Assembly: GCF_017875645.1 (NCBI RefSeq)
Contig: NZ_JAGGMR010000001.1
Location: forward strand, 4,526,001 to 4,590,000
Source: Nocardia goodfellowii
GTDB lineage: Bacteria > Actinomycetota > Actinomycetes > Mycobacteriales > Mycobacteriaceae
Length of the DNA: 64,000 bases
Direction: 5' to 3'
Shown here piece after piece: positions 24,537 through 33,342 of this stretch. Each line of letters starts with the position of its first letter. Position 1 is the first letter of the stretch. The notes under the pieces are model-generated. The model did no database searches. It was not told the origin of the DNA and saw nothing but the letters and a program-made list of their open reading frames with translations. Both the position numbers and the translations under genes were made by a program.

Positions 24537-26885
24537 ATGACCAGAGCGCCCGAGACAGATCGATCCGCGTCAACCCTGGTGCGCGTCGCCCAGACCCAGG
24601 AGGGGAAAGGCGTCGGAAGCAGCGCGCTCCGCCCGGACGGCACGCTCAAGGTCACCGGCGAGTTCGCCTACTCCTCGGATCTGTGGATCGACGGCATGGT
24701 GTGGGCGACCACGGTGCGCAGTCCGCTTGCGGCAGCGCGCATTCGGTCGATCGACACGAGCAAGGCGCTGGCCCTCGACGGCGTCCACGCGGTCCTGACC
24801 CACGAGGACGTCCCGGGCGTGAAGACCTACGGGATGAAGATCGCCGACCAGCCCGTCCTTGCCATCGACCAGGTCCGGTATCAGGGCGAAGCGGTGGCGC
24901 TGGTGGCCGCGGACGATCCGGAGACCGCCCGGCGCGCGGCGGAACTGGTCGCGGTCGACTACGAACCGATGGCACCGGTGACCGACTCCGAGCGAGCGCT
25001 CGAGGTGGGCACTCGTTCCATCCACGACGGCTCGAACCTGGTGCGCCACGTCAAGATTCGCCACGGCGATATGGCGCGGGCGCGTGCGGCGGCGGAGGTC
25101 GTCGTCTCCGGTGACTACGAGGTGGGCATGCAGGATCCGGCCTTCCTCGGCCCGGAGTCGGGCCTCGCCGTCCCGGACCCGGATGGCGGAGTCGAGCTCT
25201 ACGTATCCTCGCAGTGGTTGCACAAAGACCTCGAACAGATCGCGCCCTGTCTGGCACTGCCGGTGGACAAAGTCCGCTTGACGATGGCCGGGGTGGGTGG
25301 CGCCTTCGGCGGTCGCGAAGACCTCTCGGTGCACGTGCACGCCTGCATGCTCGCACTGCGGCTCGGCAAGCCGGTGAAGATGATGTACAACCGCTACGAA
25401 TCCTTCTTCGGGCACGTGCACCGGCACCCCGCGAAGATGCGCTTCGAACACGGCGCCACCCGTGACGGCAAACTCGTCTATGTCAAGGCGCGGCTGGTGC
25501 TCGACGGCGGCGCCTACACCTCGACCTCGCCGGTCGTGATCGCGAACGCGTCGTATTTCGTGGCGGGCGCCTACGAGGTCCCGCACGCGGAGATCGACGG
25601 CCTGGCCGTCTACAGCAACAACCCGCCGTGCGGGGCGATGCGTGGATTCGGCGCGGTGCAGTCGGCGTACGGCTGTGAATCTAATATGGACAAACTCGCT
25701 CGCGAACTCGGCATGGATCCACTCGAACTGCGACTGAAGAACGCGATGACGACCGGAACGATCCTGCCGACGGGCCAGGCCGTGGATGGGCCCGCGCCGG
25801 TTCGTGAATTGCTCGAGTCCCTGCGCGAGCGGCCGATGCCCGCCGCCGAGGCGATCCGTGACTCGCGCACACTGCCCGGCGGGGTCGGCAATACGACCCG
25901 CGGCGAGGGTATTCGCCGCGGTGTCGGATATGCGGTGGGCGTCAAGGCGATCGGCTACTCCGGCGGTGTCGACGACATCTCCACGGCCCGCGTCACCCTC
26001 TCGATCACCGCCGGCGACCCCGTCGTCTCGATCCACACGGCGGCCGCCGAATGCGGGCAGGGGATCACGACCGTGCAGTCGCAGATCGCGACCACCGAAC
26101 TCGGCGTCACCCGGGTCGTGGTGCTGCCCGCCGACACCCGGATCGGCGACGCGGGCTCCGCGTCGGCCTCCCGGATGACCTGGATGTCCAGCGGCGCTGT
26201 CCAGGGCGCCTGCCGTCGGATCGCCCGCGAAGTGCTGAGCCGGGCCGAACAGGCCACCGGCCGCAGTGCCGCGGGACTCGCCCTGCGCGGCGACGCGATC
26301 ATCGACGCGGGCAGCGGGGCGGCGGTGGCGTCGATCGCCGAGGTGGTGGGCGCGGACACCGTGACCGAGGTCTACGAATATCACCACCGGCCGACGGAGG
26401 GAATCGATCCGGAGCGTGGTCAAGGCAACGCGCACATCGCCTTCGCGTTCTGCGCGCACCGCGCCGTGGTCGACGTCGATGTCGATCTCGGTTTGGTGCG
26501 CGTCGTCGAGTTGGCGGTGGCCCAGGACGTCGGCAAGGCGATGAATCCCCTGGCGGTCGAAGGCCAGATCGAAGGCGGTAGCGCGCAGGGCCTGGGCTTG
26601 GCGCTGATGGAGGAGATCGTGGTGGATGAACGCGGGCGGGTGCGCAACCCGTCGTTCACCGACTATCTGATCCCGACGATCCTCGATGTGCCGCCGATGC
26701 CGATCACGATGTTCGAGTTCCCGCACCCGGATTCGCCCTATGGCCTCAACGGTGTCGGCGAACCGCCCACGCTGTCCTCCACCCCCGCCATCCTGAACGC
26801 GTTGCGCGACGCCACCGGGCTGGATCTGCCCCGGGTGCCGGTGCGGCCCGACGACATCGCGCTGCGCACAGCGCTGTTGTCCTGA
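24537..26885 (+). CDS. Molybdopterin-binding large subunit, xanthine-dehydrogenase family
   Basis: A 782-residue catalytic subunit. GVGGAFGGREDL (about residue 255) and CGAMRGFGAVQS (about residue 365) are Mo-cofactor and substrate-pocket motifs of the XDH type; CO dehydrogenases have AYRGAGR instead. GVGEPPTLSS near residue 738 contains the catalytic Glu. AAGGAG lies 8 nt before the ATG at 24537. It would hydroxylate a carbon next to a ring nitrogen using water and pass electrons to the 2Fe-2S and FAD subunits encoded 11 kb away on the other strand. Its separation from them, under a LacI-type regulator, is unusual. Confidence 0.94.
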   Translation: MTRAPETDRSASTLVRVAQTQEGKGVGSSALRPDGTLKVTGEFAYSSDLWIDGMVWATTVRSPLAAARIRSIDTSKALALDGVHAVLTHEDVPGVKTYGMKIADQPVLAIDQVRYQGEAVALVAADDPETARRAAELVAVDYEPMAPVTDSERALEVGTRSIHDGSNLVRHVKIRHGDMARARAAAEVVVSGDYEVGMQDPAFLGPESGLAVPDPDGGVELYVSSQWLHKDLEQIAPCLALPVDKVRLTMAGVGGAFGGREDLSVHVHACMLALRLGKPVKMMYNRYESFFGHVHRHPAKMRFEHGATRDGKLVYVKARLVLDGGAYTSTSPVVIANASYFVAGAYEVPHAEIDGLAVYSNNPPCGAMRGFGAVQSAYGCESNMDKLARELGMDPLELRLKNAMTTGTILPTGQAVDGPAPVRELLESLRERPMPAAEAIRDSRTLPGGVGNTTRGEGIRRGVGYAVGVKAIGYSGGVDDISTARVTLSITAGDPVVSIHTAAAECGQGITTVQSQIATTELGVTRVVVLPADTRIGDAGSASASRMTWMSSGAVQGACRRIAREVLSRAEQATGRSAAGLALRGDAIIDAGSGAAVASIAEVVGADTVTEVYEYHHRPTEGIDPERGQGNAHIAFAFCAHRAVVDVDVDLGLVRVVELAVAQDVGKAMNPLAVEGQIEGGSAQGLGLALMEEIVVDERGRVRNPSFTDYLIPTILDVPPMPITMFEFPHPDSPYGLNGVGEPPTLSSTPAILNALRDATGLDLPRVPVRPDDIALRTALLS

Positions 26886-26917
26886 ACTGCGGTTGCGCGG
26901 TCATCGTGCTCGCCGGT

Positions 26918-26960
26918 GCGGGCAAGCGCCGAGGCTATCCGAAAGCGCTTGCCCGCGAGG
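26918..26960 (+). terminator. Rho-independent-type terminator after the Mo-hydroxylase gene
   Basis: GCGGGCAAGCGC (26918-26929) pairs perfectly with GCGCTTGCCCGC (26945-26956) around a 15-base loop, followed within a few bases by GCTTTT. It begins 33 bp after the stop at 26885 and ends the forward transcript. Confidence 0.7.
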
Positions 26961-27108
26961 GCTTTTGGCTAGTTCTGGGTACTTCACAATGCACGGCGCG
27001 TCCGCCCTGTGGCACAACAGCATTTTCGCCGAGATCGCCTGTCTCGCGCACCTTCCGCCGATACGGTGACCGGAACATTTTTCGGACTTCGGGCAGCAGG
27101 GGGCCACG

Positions 27109-27996
27109 ATGTCGGATGAGCGGTTCATCGCAGCGCTCGATCGCCGGGAGTTTCTGACGCGGTCGGCCTGGTTCGCCGCCTGCGTGAGCGCGGGAGTGCT
27201 TGTGCCAGGCGGGATTCGGAGTGGAACGGCGGCCGCGCAGGCACCCGGTCCACTGGCCGCCGTGCAGGCCGTCGTACTGGACACACTGCGCGGCGTCTGC
27301 GTCATGGTGTTTCCCGGGTCTGACGAATGGTCACGGGCGCAAGGCGTTTGGCGACCAGGCCGCGGGCCGATCGAGGTCGGTGGCGGTGAGTTCATGATGG
27401 ATCTCTTCGACAACTTCCTGGCCGCGGGGGATCAGCTGACCAGACCGCTGGCGGTGGCCTTCGCGGCGGCGCTGCACGACTTGGGCATACCGGTCGCACC
27501 GCTGCTCGGAGTGACTCCGGAGCACGGCCGCCGCCTGGACCAGGTCCTCGGGTACGTCTACTCCGATCGAGTGTTGCCGCTGTCGGTGCTGGTCGGGCTG
27601 GTCTTGAATTTCGGTGCGCTGCTCATCGCCCCCGCCGCGGTGGCCGGTCCGCTGGGTTCGCCGTTCGCCCGGTTGAGCCTGCGTGACAAGTGCCGCGTGC
27701 TCGAATTGATCGAACGGCCGATGCCGGAACTGGTGTCCATCGTGGACCGTGGCCTGCCGGGTCCGCTGCGCGAATCGGGGACCGGCTTCCTGCGCTTCGC
27801 GGGTGGAATCCTGCTCGAGGGCACGGCTTTCGGCGTGCACTCGGAGATGGAGATGTTCGACGCCGCGACGCGCACCGTCTCCGGTCGGCCGCCGTCCTGG
27901 GACCTCACCGGTTACCGCCCGGACGGGCTGATGGAGGGACATCCGGAGTTGCTCGGCTACTACCAGGGGCGAACGGAGATTCCCGCTCATGCGTGA
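27109..27996 (+). CDS. Tat-signal accessory subunit of a GMC dehydrogenase (gluconate-2-dehydrogenase subunit-3-like)
   Basis: A 295-residue protein with a twin-arginine-type leader (DRREFLTRSAWFAACVSAGVLV, with RREFL) and a cleavable Ala-rich end (GTAAAQA), implying export folded, together with its partner. The body has no recognisable catalytic motif. Small Tat-targeted proteins encoded directly before GMC flavoenzymes serve as hitch-hiker or electron-transfer subunits. Its stop overlaps the GMC gene start by 8 nt, which supports a two-subunit complex. Family assignment is by context and general similarity. Confidence 0.75.
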   Translation: MSDERFIAALDRREFLTRSAWFAACVSAGVLVPGGIRSGTAAAQAPGPLAAVQAVVLDTLRGVCVMVFPGSDEWSRAQGVWRPGRGPIEVGGGEFMMDLFDNFLAAGDQLTRPLAVAFAAALHDLGIPVAPLLGVTPEHGRRLDQVLGYVYSDRVLPLSVLVGLVLNFGALLIAPAAVAGPLGSPFARLSLRDKCRVLELIERPMPELVSIVDRGLPGPLRESGTGFLRFAGGILLEGTAFGVHSEMEMFDAATRTVSGRPPSWDLTGYRPDGLMEGHPELLGYYQGRTEIPAHA

Positions 27997-29752
27997 TGTC
28001 ATAGTGATCGGCGCGGGCGGCGGCGGTCCCGTCGTCGCCGCCGAACTCGCCGGCCGGGGGCTGGACGTGCTGCTGCTCGAGGGTGGACCGCGTCATGCCG
28101 CGCCCGCCACGCAGTGGTCGCACGCGGAGAACGACGCCAACAATCCCAACGACGGCTATCTGCGCTTCGGCCCGCAGGACCGGGCGAAGCCGGCGTGGTT
28201 CCGCGAATGGGCGTCGAATCTGTACGCCTGGCAACTGTCCGGGGTCGGCGGCACGACCGTCCACTATTTCGGCAACTGCCCGCGTCCGTATCCCGGTGTG
28301 TTCCAGGGTTATTCGGGTCCGGACGCGGCAGCCTACGACCGAGCGCACGAGTTCCCGTTCAGCTATGACGAATTCGTGCCGTATCTGGAGTGGGTCGAGG
28401 CGACGCTGCCGGTCCAGACCGCGGCGATGGGAACGAAGGAGAGCATCACCTTCCGCGGCTGCGAGAACGTGGGCCTGCCGGTGCAGACCTCCCGCACCAC
28501 GACCGGCATATCGTTCCGGCCGCAGCAGAACGCGATCTTGCAGCCGGGCGGCAACGCCGGACGTACCGACCGAGCCGACCTGCTGACCTATCCCGCCGCG
28601 ACCGGCTGTACGTTGTGCGGCCACTGTTTCCAAGGTTGCTTCGAGCCGATCAGCGCACCGCGCAACCTCGTCGCCAAGCGATCCACCGACAACAGCTACG
28701 TGCCACTCGGTTTGGCGGCGGACGCGGTGCGGCCGGGCGGCAAGCCCATCGAGTTGCTCGCGGATTCCTTTGTCACCGCGATCAATTGGGAACATCGCGG
28801 CAACGCGGTGGTGGCGACCGGGGTCACCTGGCGCGACAACGCCGATGGAGCGGTGTGCACCGAGGACGCCCGAGTCGTGGTGCTGGCAGGCGGTGCGACC
28901 GAAAGCCCGCGCCTGTGGTTCAACAGCGGCCTGCCCGATCCCAACAACTGGGTGGGGCGTGGGCACACCGACCACTTCCTCGACTGGGTGGTCGGCAGCT
29001 TCGACGAATACACCGGCAACTCCAAGGGCGCCAACTCGGCCGCGCGCGTCGACTTCCCCGGCCGCGGCGGAATCGAGAACGTCGGCTTGACCCCCGCCAT
29101 CCAGGCGTTCACGATGTGCATGTCCGACAGCGGAGTGCGCGGCGTCTACGACAACGGCCGGGGCCCGCTGGGTCCATGGGACGGCCCCGCCGGCCGTCTG
29201 GTCGGGCACGAACTGATGGACCTGCTCGGCAACGGCATCGACAATCTGCTCAACTTCCTCGTCATCACCGATGACCACGTCGAACCGGGCAACCGGATCA
29301 CGCCGTCGCTGTTTCCCGCGGACGAGAACGGCGCGCCCGCCAAGATCGATGTGTCCCGGCGGCAACGCAGCCCGCGCACCCTGGCCAACCGGGAATTCAT
29401 TGCCGCGCGAGCCGCCGAGATCATGCGCGCGGCGGGCGCGAAGCGGGTGTACCGAATGGATTGGTCGCCATTGCTTTTGCATGTGCACTCGTCGATGCGA
29501 ATGGGCGCCTCGGCCGCGAACTCGGTGCTCGACGCCGACGCACAGGCACGCTGGGTCCAACGCCTTTTCATCGCCGACAATTCGGCACTCGCCAATTCCC
29601 TCGGCGGCCCCAACCCCACCCTGTCGACGCAGGCTCTGGCGACCCGCACCGCCGAGAAGATATTCCGGCTGTACTTCGACGGCGACTCCTGGGTGGACAA
29701 GGAGGCGCCCATCGTCACCACGGACCACCGCATCTCCGCTCGCTCCGGGTAA
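27989..29752 (+). CDS. GMC-family FAD oxidoreductase with a four-cysteine motif
   Basis: A 587-residue flavoenzyme. VIGAGGGGPVVAAELAGRGL at the N-terminus is the FAD-binding Rossmann motif, ending in a Glu (LLLEGG). LHVHSSMRMGA and NSLGGPNPTLSTQA near the C-terminus carry the GMC active-site His and Asn/Asp regions. C207, C210, C213 and C217 (CTLCGHCFQGC) form a CxxCxxCxxxC pattern that could hold an Fe-S cluster or a structural disulfide. It has no export signal of its own, so the Tat-bearing partner upstream may carry it across the membrane. The alcohol or sugar substrate is unknown. Confidence 0.9.
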   Translation: MRDVIVIGAGGGGPVVAAELAGRGLDVLLLEGGPRHAAPATQWSHAENDANNPNDGYLRFGPQDRAKPAWFREWASNLYAWQLSGVGGTTVHYFGNCPRPYPGVFQGYSGPDAAAYDRAHEFPFSYDEFVPYLEWVEATLPVQTAAMGTKESITFRGCENVGLPVQTSRTTTGISFRPQQNAILQPGGNAGRTDRADLLTYPAATGCTLCGHCFQGCFEPISAPRNLVAKRSTDNSYVPLGLAADAVRPGGKPIELLADSFVTAINWEHRGNAVVATGVTWRDNADGAVCTEDARVVVLAGGATESPRLWFNSGLPDPNNWVGRGHTDHFLDWVVGSFDEYTGNSKGANSAARVDFPGRGGIENVGLTPAIQAFTMCMSDSGVRGVYDNGRGPLGPWDGPAGRLVGHELMDLLGNGIDNLLNFLVITDDHVEPGNRITPSLFPADENGAPAKIDVSRRQRSPRTLANREFIAARAAEIMRAAGAKRVYRMDWSPLLLHVHSSMRMGASAANSVLDADAQARWVQRLFIADNSALANSLGGPNPTLSTQALATRTAEKIFRLYFDGDSWVDKEAPIVTTDHRISARSG

Positions 29753-29971
29753 CTGTTCCAGGTGAGCGTTCGGCAACGCACGGGGTGAACGATTCATCCG
29801 CCGAGCAATACCCGGCTTTCGCGGGCGGTGCGAGCAAAACCGGGCCGTCATGGATCGACCTCGATAAAGTTACGGTCGCGTCGGCGCGGTCGTGGTTCGG
29901 CCGTGTGGCAATCTTTGGCGATAGTGCTCGAAAATGCCGGGGGTCCGTTGTCCACCTAAGGCGGCTTCTCG

Positions 29972-31075
29972 TTGAGAGACAACCAATCGGTGTTCCGCAG
30001 GTGGTGGCGCGACCGGGTCGATTATCGCGGCCTGGTCGAGACGTTCGCCGCGCACGGTGCGTTGGGTCCGTTCAAGTTCATGCTGGGGACCGGCGGGCTG
30101 GTCATGCTGTGCCTCGCGGTGCTGGCCCCGATGGCGCAGGGCGAGGCGCCGGGCCGGATCATAGAGGTGCAGGGCGTCGTCGAAGCGGTCATCGCGGGCG
30201 TGTGGACGTTGCGCTGGTGGTTGTTGCCGTGGCCGCGCGAATACGAGTCGCTGGCCTGGATCGTGCTCTTCGACCTCGACACCGCAGCCAATGAGCTGAT
30301 CGCCCACGACCGCGTGGTCGGCGTGCTGGGGATCGTGCTGCTGGCGGCGATGGGCGGCTACGTCGCGGTGTTCCACGGTCCGCGCATTCTCGCGCTGCAC
30401 ATCGGCTGGACGGTGCTGACCAGTGTCCTGATGGCCGGATTGATGATCAGCGGAAGGCTGCCGGGCTACGGCACGAGCCGGCGGGCCGATATCGCCGTCG
30501 GCATCGGGGTGATCCTGGTGATGGTGGTCGTGGTCGGGGTCGTGCTGCCGTTCATGCAGTTCAGTCACTGGCTGCTGCGGGTGGACGCGCTGTCGGACCC
30601 GCTGACCGGGCTGTTGAACCGGCGCGGTCTGGACGCGCATCTGTCGGCGCGGATCGGTCGCGGTCGCCGCCGGACCGCGGCGTTCGTCGCGACGGTGGAC
30701 CTGGATCGCTTCAAAGCCGTCAACGACACCTTCGGTCACCCCTTCGGCGACGAGGTGCTGATCCACACGGCCCGGCGACTGCGTGACGCGGTGGAATCCG
30801 ATGCCCTCGTCGCGCGCACCGGCGGGGAGGAGTTCGTGGTGGTCGGCGCGTTGCGCGCGGACGCCACGTCGATCGGGGAGCGACTGCGCCGGGCCGTCGA
30901 GAACATGTCGGATCTGCCGGTGACGATCACCGCCAGTGTCGGCGTCGCGGTCCTCGACGCTTCGCACCCCCGCGACGAGGCCGATTACCGTGAGCTGCTG
31001 CGCAATTCCGATTCCGCGATGTACCGGGCGAAACACCAGGGCGGCAACGCCGTTTACGTCGCCGCCCTGGTCTGA
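29972..31075 (+). CDS. Membrane-bound diguanylate cyclase (GGDEF)
   Basis: A 367-residue protein starting at a TTG (29972, with AAGGCGG about 10 nt upstream). About five or six hydrophobic segments (for example LGIVLLAAMGGYVAVF, ILVMVVVVGVVLPF) precede a GGDEF domain: DPLTGLLNRRGLDA, VDLDRFKAVNDTFGHPFGDEVL and the signature ARTGGEEFVVVG. The intact GGEEF predicts synthesis of cyclic di-GMP. The RxxD product-inhibition site, expected five residues before GGEEF, is not present. It stands alone, so the signal is unknown. Confidence 0.9.
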   Translation: MRDNQSVFRRWWRDRVDYRGLVETFAAHGALGPFKFMLGTGGLVMLCLAVLAPMAQGEAPGRIIEVQGVVEAVIAGVWTLRWWLLPWPREYESLAWIVLFDLDTAANELIAHDRVVGVLGIVLLAAMGGYVAVFHGPRILALHIGWTVLTSVLMAGLMISGRLPGYGTSRRADIAVGIGVILVMVVVVGVVLPFMQFSHWLLRVDALSDPLTGLLNRRGLDAHLSARIGRGRRRTAAFVATVDLDRFKAVNDTFGHPFGDEVLIHTARRLRDAVESDALVARTGGEEFVVVGALRADATSIGERLRRAVENMSDLPVTITASVGVAVLDASHPRDEADYRELLRNSDSAMYRAKHQGGNAVYVAALV

Positions 31076-31101
31076 AAGGGCCCTCGATTCCGGCGCGAAG
31101 G

Positions 31102-32154
31102 TCAAGTGTTCGGCAGGATGACAGCTCGCCCCCGTACCTTGCCGTCGTGCAGCCGTTCGTAGGCCTGCGGGGCCTGCTCGAGCGCGTAGGTTTCGGTGTG
31201 TACGGAGATCGCGCCGCTGCGGGCCAGGTCGAACACCTCGATCAACTCGGCTCGGCTGCCCCAGTACGGCGCGCTCACCGACACCTCGTAGGGAAGTACG
31301 CCGAATCCCACCGGCAGGGTGCCGCCACCGATCCCGACGATGGTCACGTCGGCCTCGACAGCGGCGCAGGCCGCCGCGATAGCCACCGTCGGCGGCGCGC
31401 CGACGAAGTCGAAAACCGCTTCGGCCATGCGCCCCGCCGTCAGCTCGCGGATGGTCGCGGCGGCCGCACCGTCGGATTCGATCGCGTGGTGCGCGCCGAC
31501 TTCCTTTGCCAGCGCGCGTTTTTCGGCACTCACGTCGAGTGCGATGACGCGGGCCGGGCTGAGATGGCGCAGTAGCTGGATCGCGACGTGGCCGAGGCCG
31601 CCCGCGCCGATCACGACCGCTGTGGATCCGGGGATCAGTTTCGGCAGCGAATGTTTGATCGCGTGATACGGCGTCAGGCCCGCGTCGGTGAGCGGGACCG
31701 CCTGCACCGGATCAAGGTCGTCGATGGGAACCAGATGGCGGGCGTCGTCGACGATCATGTACTCCGCGATCGCGCCCGGAGCGCCCAGACCGGGCGGGTG
31801 AATGCCGAGTTCGCCGGCGCGCAGGCAGTAATTCTCTTTGCCCACCGCGCATTTCGCGCACGCACCGCAGCCCCAGGGCCCGTACACCGCGACGAGGTCA
31901 CCGACGTCGACCGTGTGGACACCGGGCCCGGTCTCGGCGACCGTCCCCACCCCCTCGTGCCCGAGCGTCAACGGCAGCGGGAAGCTCAACTGGTCCGCTG
32001 GTGCGCCCATCACCACGAAATCGGAATGGCATACCCCGGCGGCGAGTACCCGGAGCAGCACCTGTCCGGGTCCGGGCACGGGCCGGGGAATCTCCACTAT
32101 CTCCGGTGCCGTGCCGGCGCTGCGGTACTGCAGGGCCTTCATCGAATCGGTCAT
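31102..32154 (-). CDS. Zinc-dependent alcohol dehydrogenase (MDR family)
   Basis: A 350-residue medium-chain dehydrogenase. AAGVCHSDF and LGHEGVGTV carry the catalytic-zinc ligands, GPWGCGACAKCAVGKENYC holds the four structural-zinc cysteines, and VVIGAGGLGHVAIQLL is the NAD(P)-binding motif. ALDVSAEKRALA, with an acidic residue after the second strand, favours NAD over NADP. It would interconvert a primary or secondary alcohol and the carbonyl. It is monocistronic and divergent from the ABC transporter operon. Confidence 0.94.
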   Translation of the reverse strand: MTDSMKALQYRSAGTAPEIVEIPRPVPGPGQVLLRVLAAGVCHSDFVVMGAPADQLSFPLPLTLGHEGVGTVAETGPGVHTVDVGDLVAVYGPWGCGACAKCAVGKENYCLRAGELGIHPPGLGAPGAIAEYMIVDDARHLVPIDDLDPVQAVPLTDAGLTPYHAIKHSLPKLIPGSTAVVIGAGGLGHVAIQLLRHLSPARVIALDVSAEKRALAKEVGAHHAIESDGAAAATIRELTAGRMAEAVFDFVGAPPTVAIAAACAAVEADVTIVGIGGGTLPVGFGVLPYEVSVSAPYWGSRAELIEVFDLARSGAISVHTETYALEQAPQAYERLHDGKVRGRAVILPNT

Positions 32155-32252
32155 TCGCGAAATCCTCTCTGATCAGCAGTTCGGATGTGCGCTACCAGGG
32201 GTGGAGCCGGTTCCCCGGACAAAGCCTACCGATCGGTCTGTACGGCGTCCGC

Positions 32253-32264
32253 TGACATTTGTCA
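32253..32264. promoter_or_regulatory. Candidate response-regulator site TGACA-TT-TGTCA
   Basis: TGACATTTGTCA is a perfect palindrome 82 bp upstream of the ABC ATPase start. TGACA-N2-TGTCA sites are the form bound by many NarL/DesR-type response regulators in actinobacteria, and the operon it precedes encodes such a regulator. Confidence 0.5.
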
Positions 32265-32346
32265 TGGCCGATCCATGCGGAAGTCATCAGGTTTCGGTGA
32301 CTGCGCTTACTACTGTCCGCCGGCGGTCTCGGCGACAGTTGAGGCT

Positions 32347-33342
32347 ATGAACAGCGCACATCGAAACCCGCCGGATCAGGTTGGCGCCCAGGCGAAACCG
32401 ATCGACGATGTCATCACCGCGCGCGGCCTGCGCCGAACCTACGGGCACGGCAAGGACGCCTTCGAAGCGGTGAAAGGGGTAGACCTCCAGATCGTGTCGG
32501 GAGAGGTTTTCGCCTTGCTCGGGACCAACGGAGCGGGCAAGACCTCGACACTCGACCTGCTGGAGGGGCTGGCCGCGCCGACCGACGGTGAGGTGCGGGT
32601 CTTCGGTCTCGATCCGCTCCGGGACCGGGCGCAGGTACGCGCGCAGGTCGGCATCATGTTGCAGTCCGGAGGACTGCCCGCCGAGCTGACCGTGCGCGAA
32701 GCGCTGGAGATGTGGCGCGGGACGTGCACCGACCCCACCACCGCCGACGCGGTCCTCACCCAGGTCGACCTGGCCGACCGCGCCGAAGTCCGGGTCGGTT
32801 CGCTCTCCGGCGGTGAGCAACGCCGCGTCGACATGGCCTGCGCCCTGCTCGGGCGGCCGCGGTTGCTGTTCCTCGACGAACCGACGACCGGGCTCGATCC
32901 GGAGAGCCGTCGTGCGACATGGCGACTGCTCGCCGACCTCAAGGCGTCCGGGGTGACGATGGTGCTCACCACGCACTATCTGGACGAAGCCGAGGCACTC
33001 GCCGACCGGATCGCGATCATGCACAAAGGTGCCGTCGTCCGCACCGGCGCGCTGCGGGAGATCGTAGACGGGCACCCGGCCCGGATCGCCTTCGATCATC
33101 CGGGACTGTCGCTGCCGCGATTGCCTGCCGCACGGACCGACGCCCGAGCTCGCGTCACCGTCACGACCCATGACCTGCAGAGTCACCTGTTCGAACTGCT
33201 CACCTGGGCCCGCGAACACGGCGTACGGCTGGGCGGACTCGAAGCCCGCGCCGCGTCCCTGGAGTCGGTCTTCCTCGACATCGCCGGCGACTCGGCGGAC
33301 ACCACGAGCACAAACCCCGAACTGATCGGAGCCTCCCGATGA
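32347..33342 (+). CDS. ABC transporter ATP-binding protein (DrrA-type)
   Basis: A 331-residue ATPase: Walker A GTNGAGKTS, signature LSGGEQRR, Walker B LLFLDEP, H-loop TTHYLDEAEAL. The C-terminal extension (about residues 250-331) is typical of DrrA-like drug or lipid exporters. The ATG at 32347 is preceded by GAGG. Its stop overlaps the permease start (ATGA). It is the first gene of a four-gene operon that also carries its own sensor kinase and regulator. Confidence 0.95.
   Translation: MNSAHRNPPDQVGAQAKPIDDVITARGLRRTYGHGKDAFEAVKGVDLQIVSGEVFALLGTNGAGKTSTLDLLEGLAAPTDGEVRVFGLDPLRDRAQVRAQVGIMLQSGGLPAELTVREALEMWRGTCTDPTTADAVLTQVDLADRAEVRVGSLSGGEQRRVDMACALLGRPRLLFLDEPTTGLDPESRRATWRLLADLKASGVTMVLTTHYLDEAEALADRIAIMHKGAVVRTGALREIVDGHPARIAFDHPGLSLPRLPAARTDARARVTVTTHDLQSHLFELLTWAREHGVRLGGLEARAASLESVFLDIAGDSADTTSTNPELIGASR

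Noticed and set aside
24570..26726. 718-codon reverse-strand frame opposite the Mo-hydroxylase
   Set aside because: Low-complexity Arg/His/Asp-rich shadow of a well-supported gene.
32228..32237. ACCGATCGGT palindrome upstream of the alcohol dehydrogenase
   Set aside because: A 10-bp GC-rich palindrome is expected by chance at this base composition and no TetR gene is adjacent.
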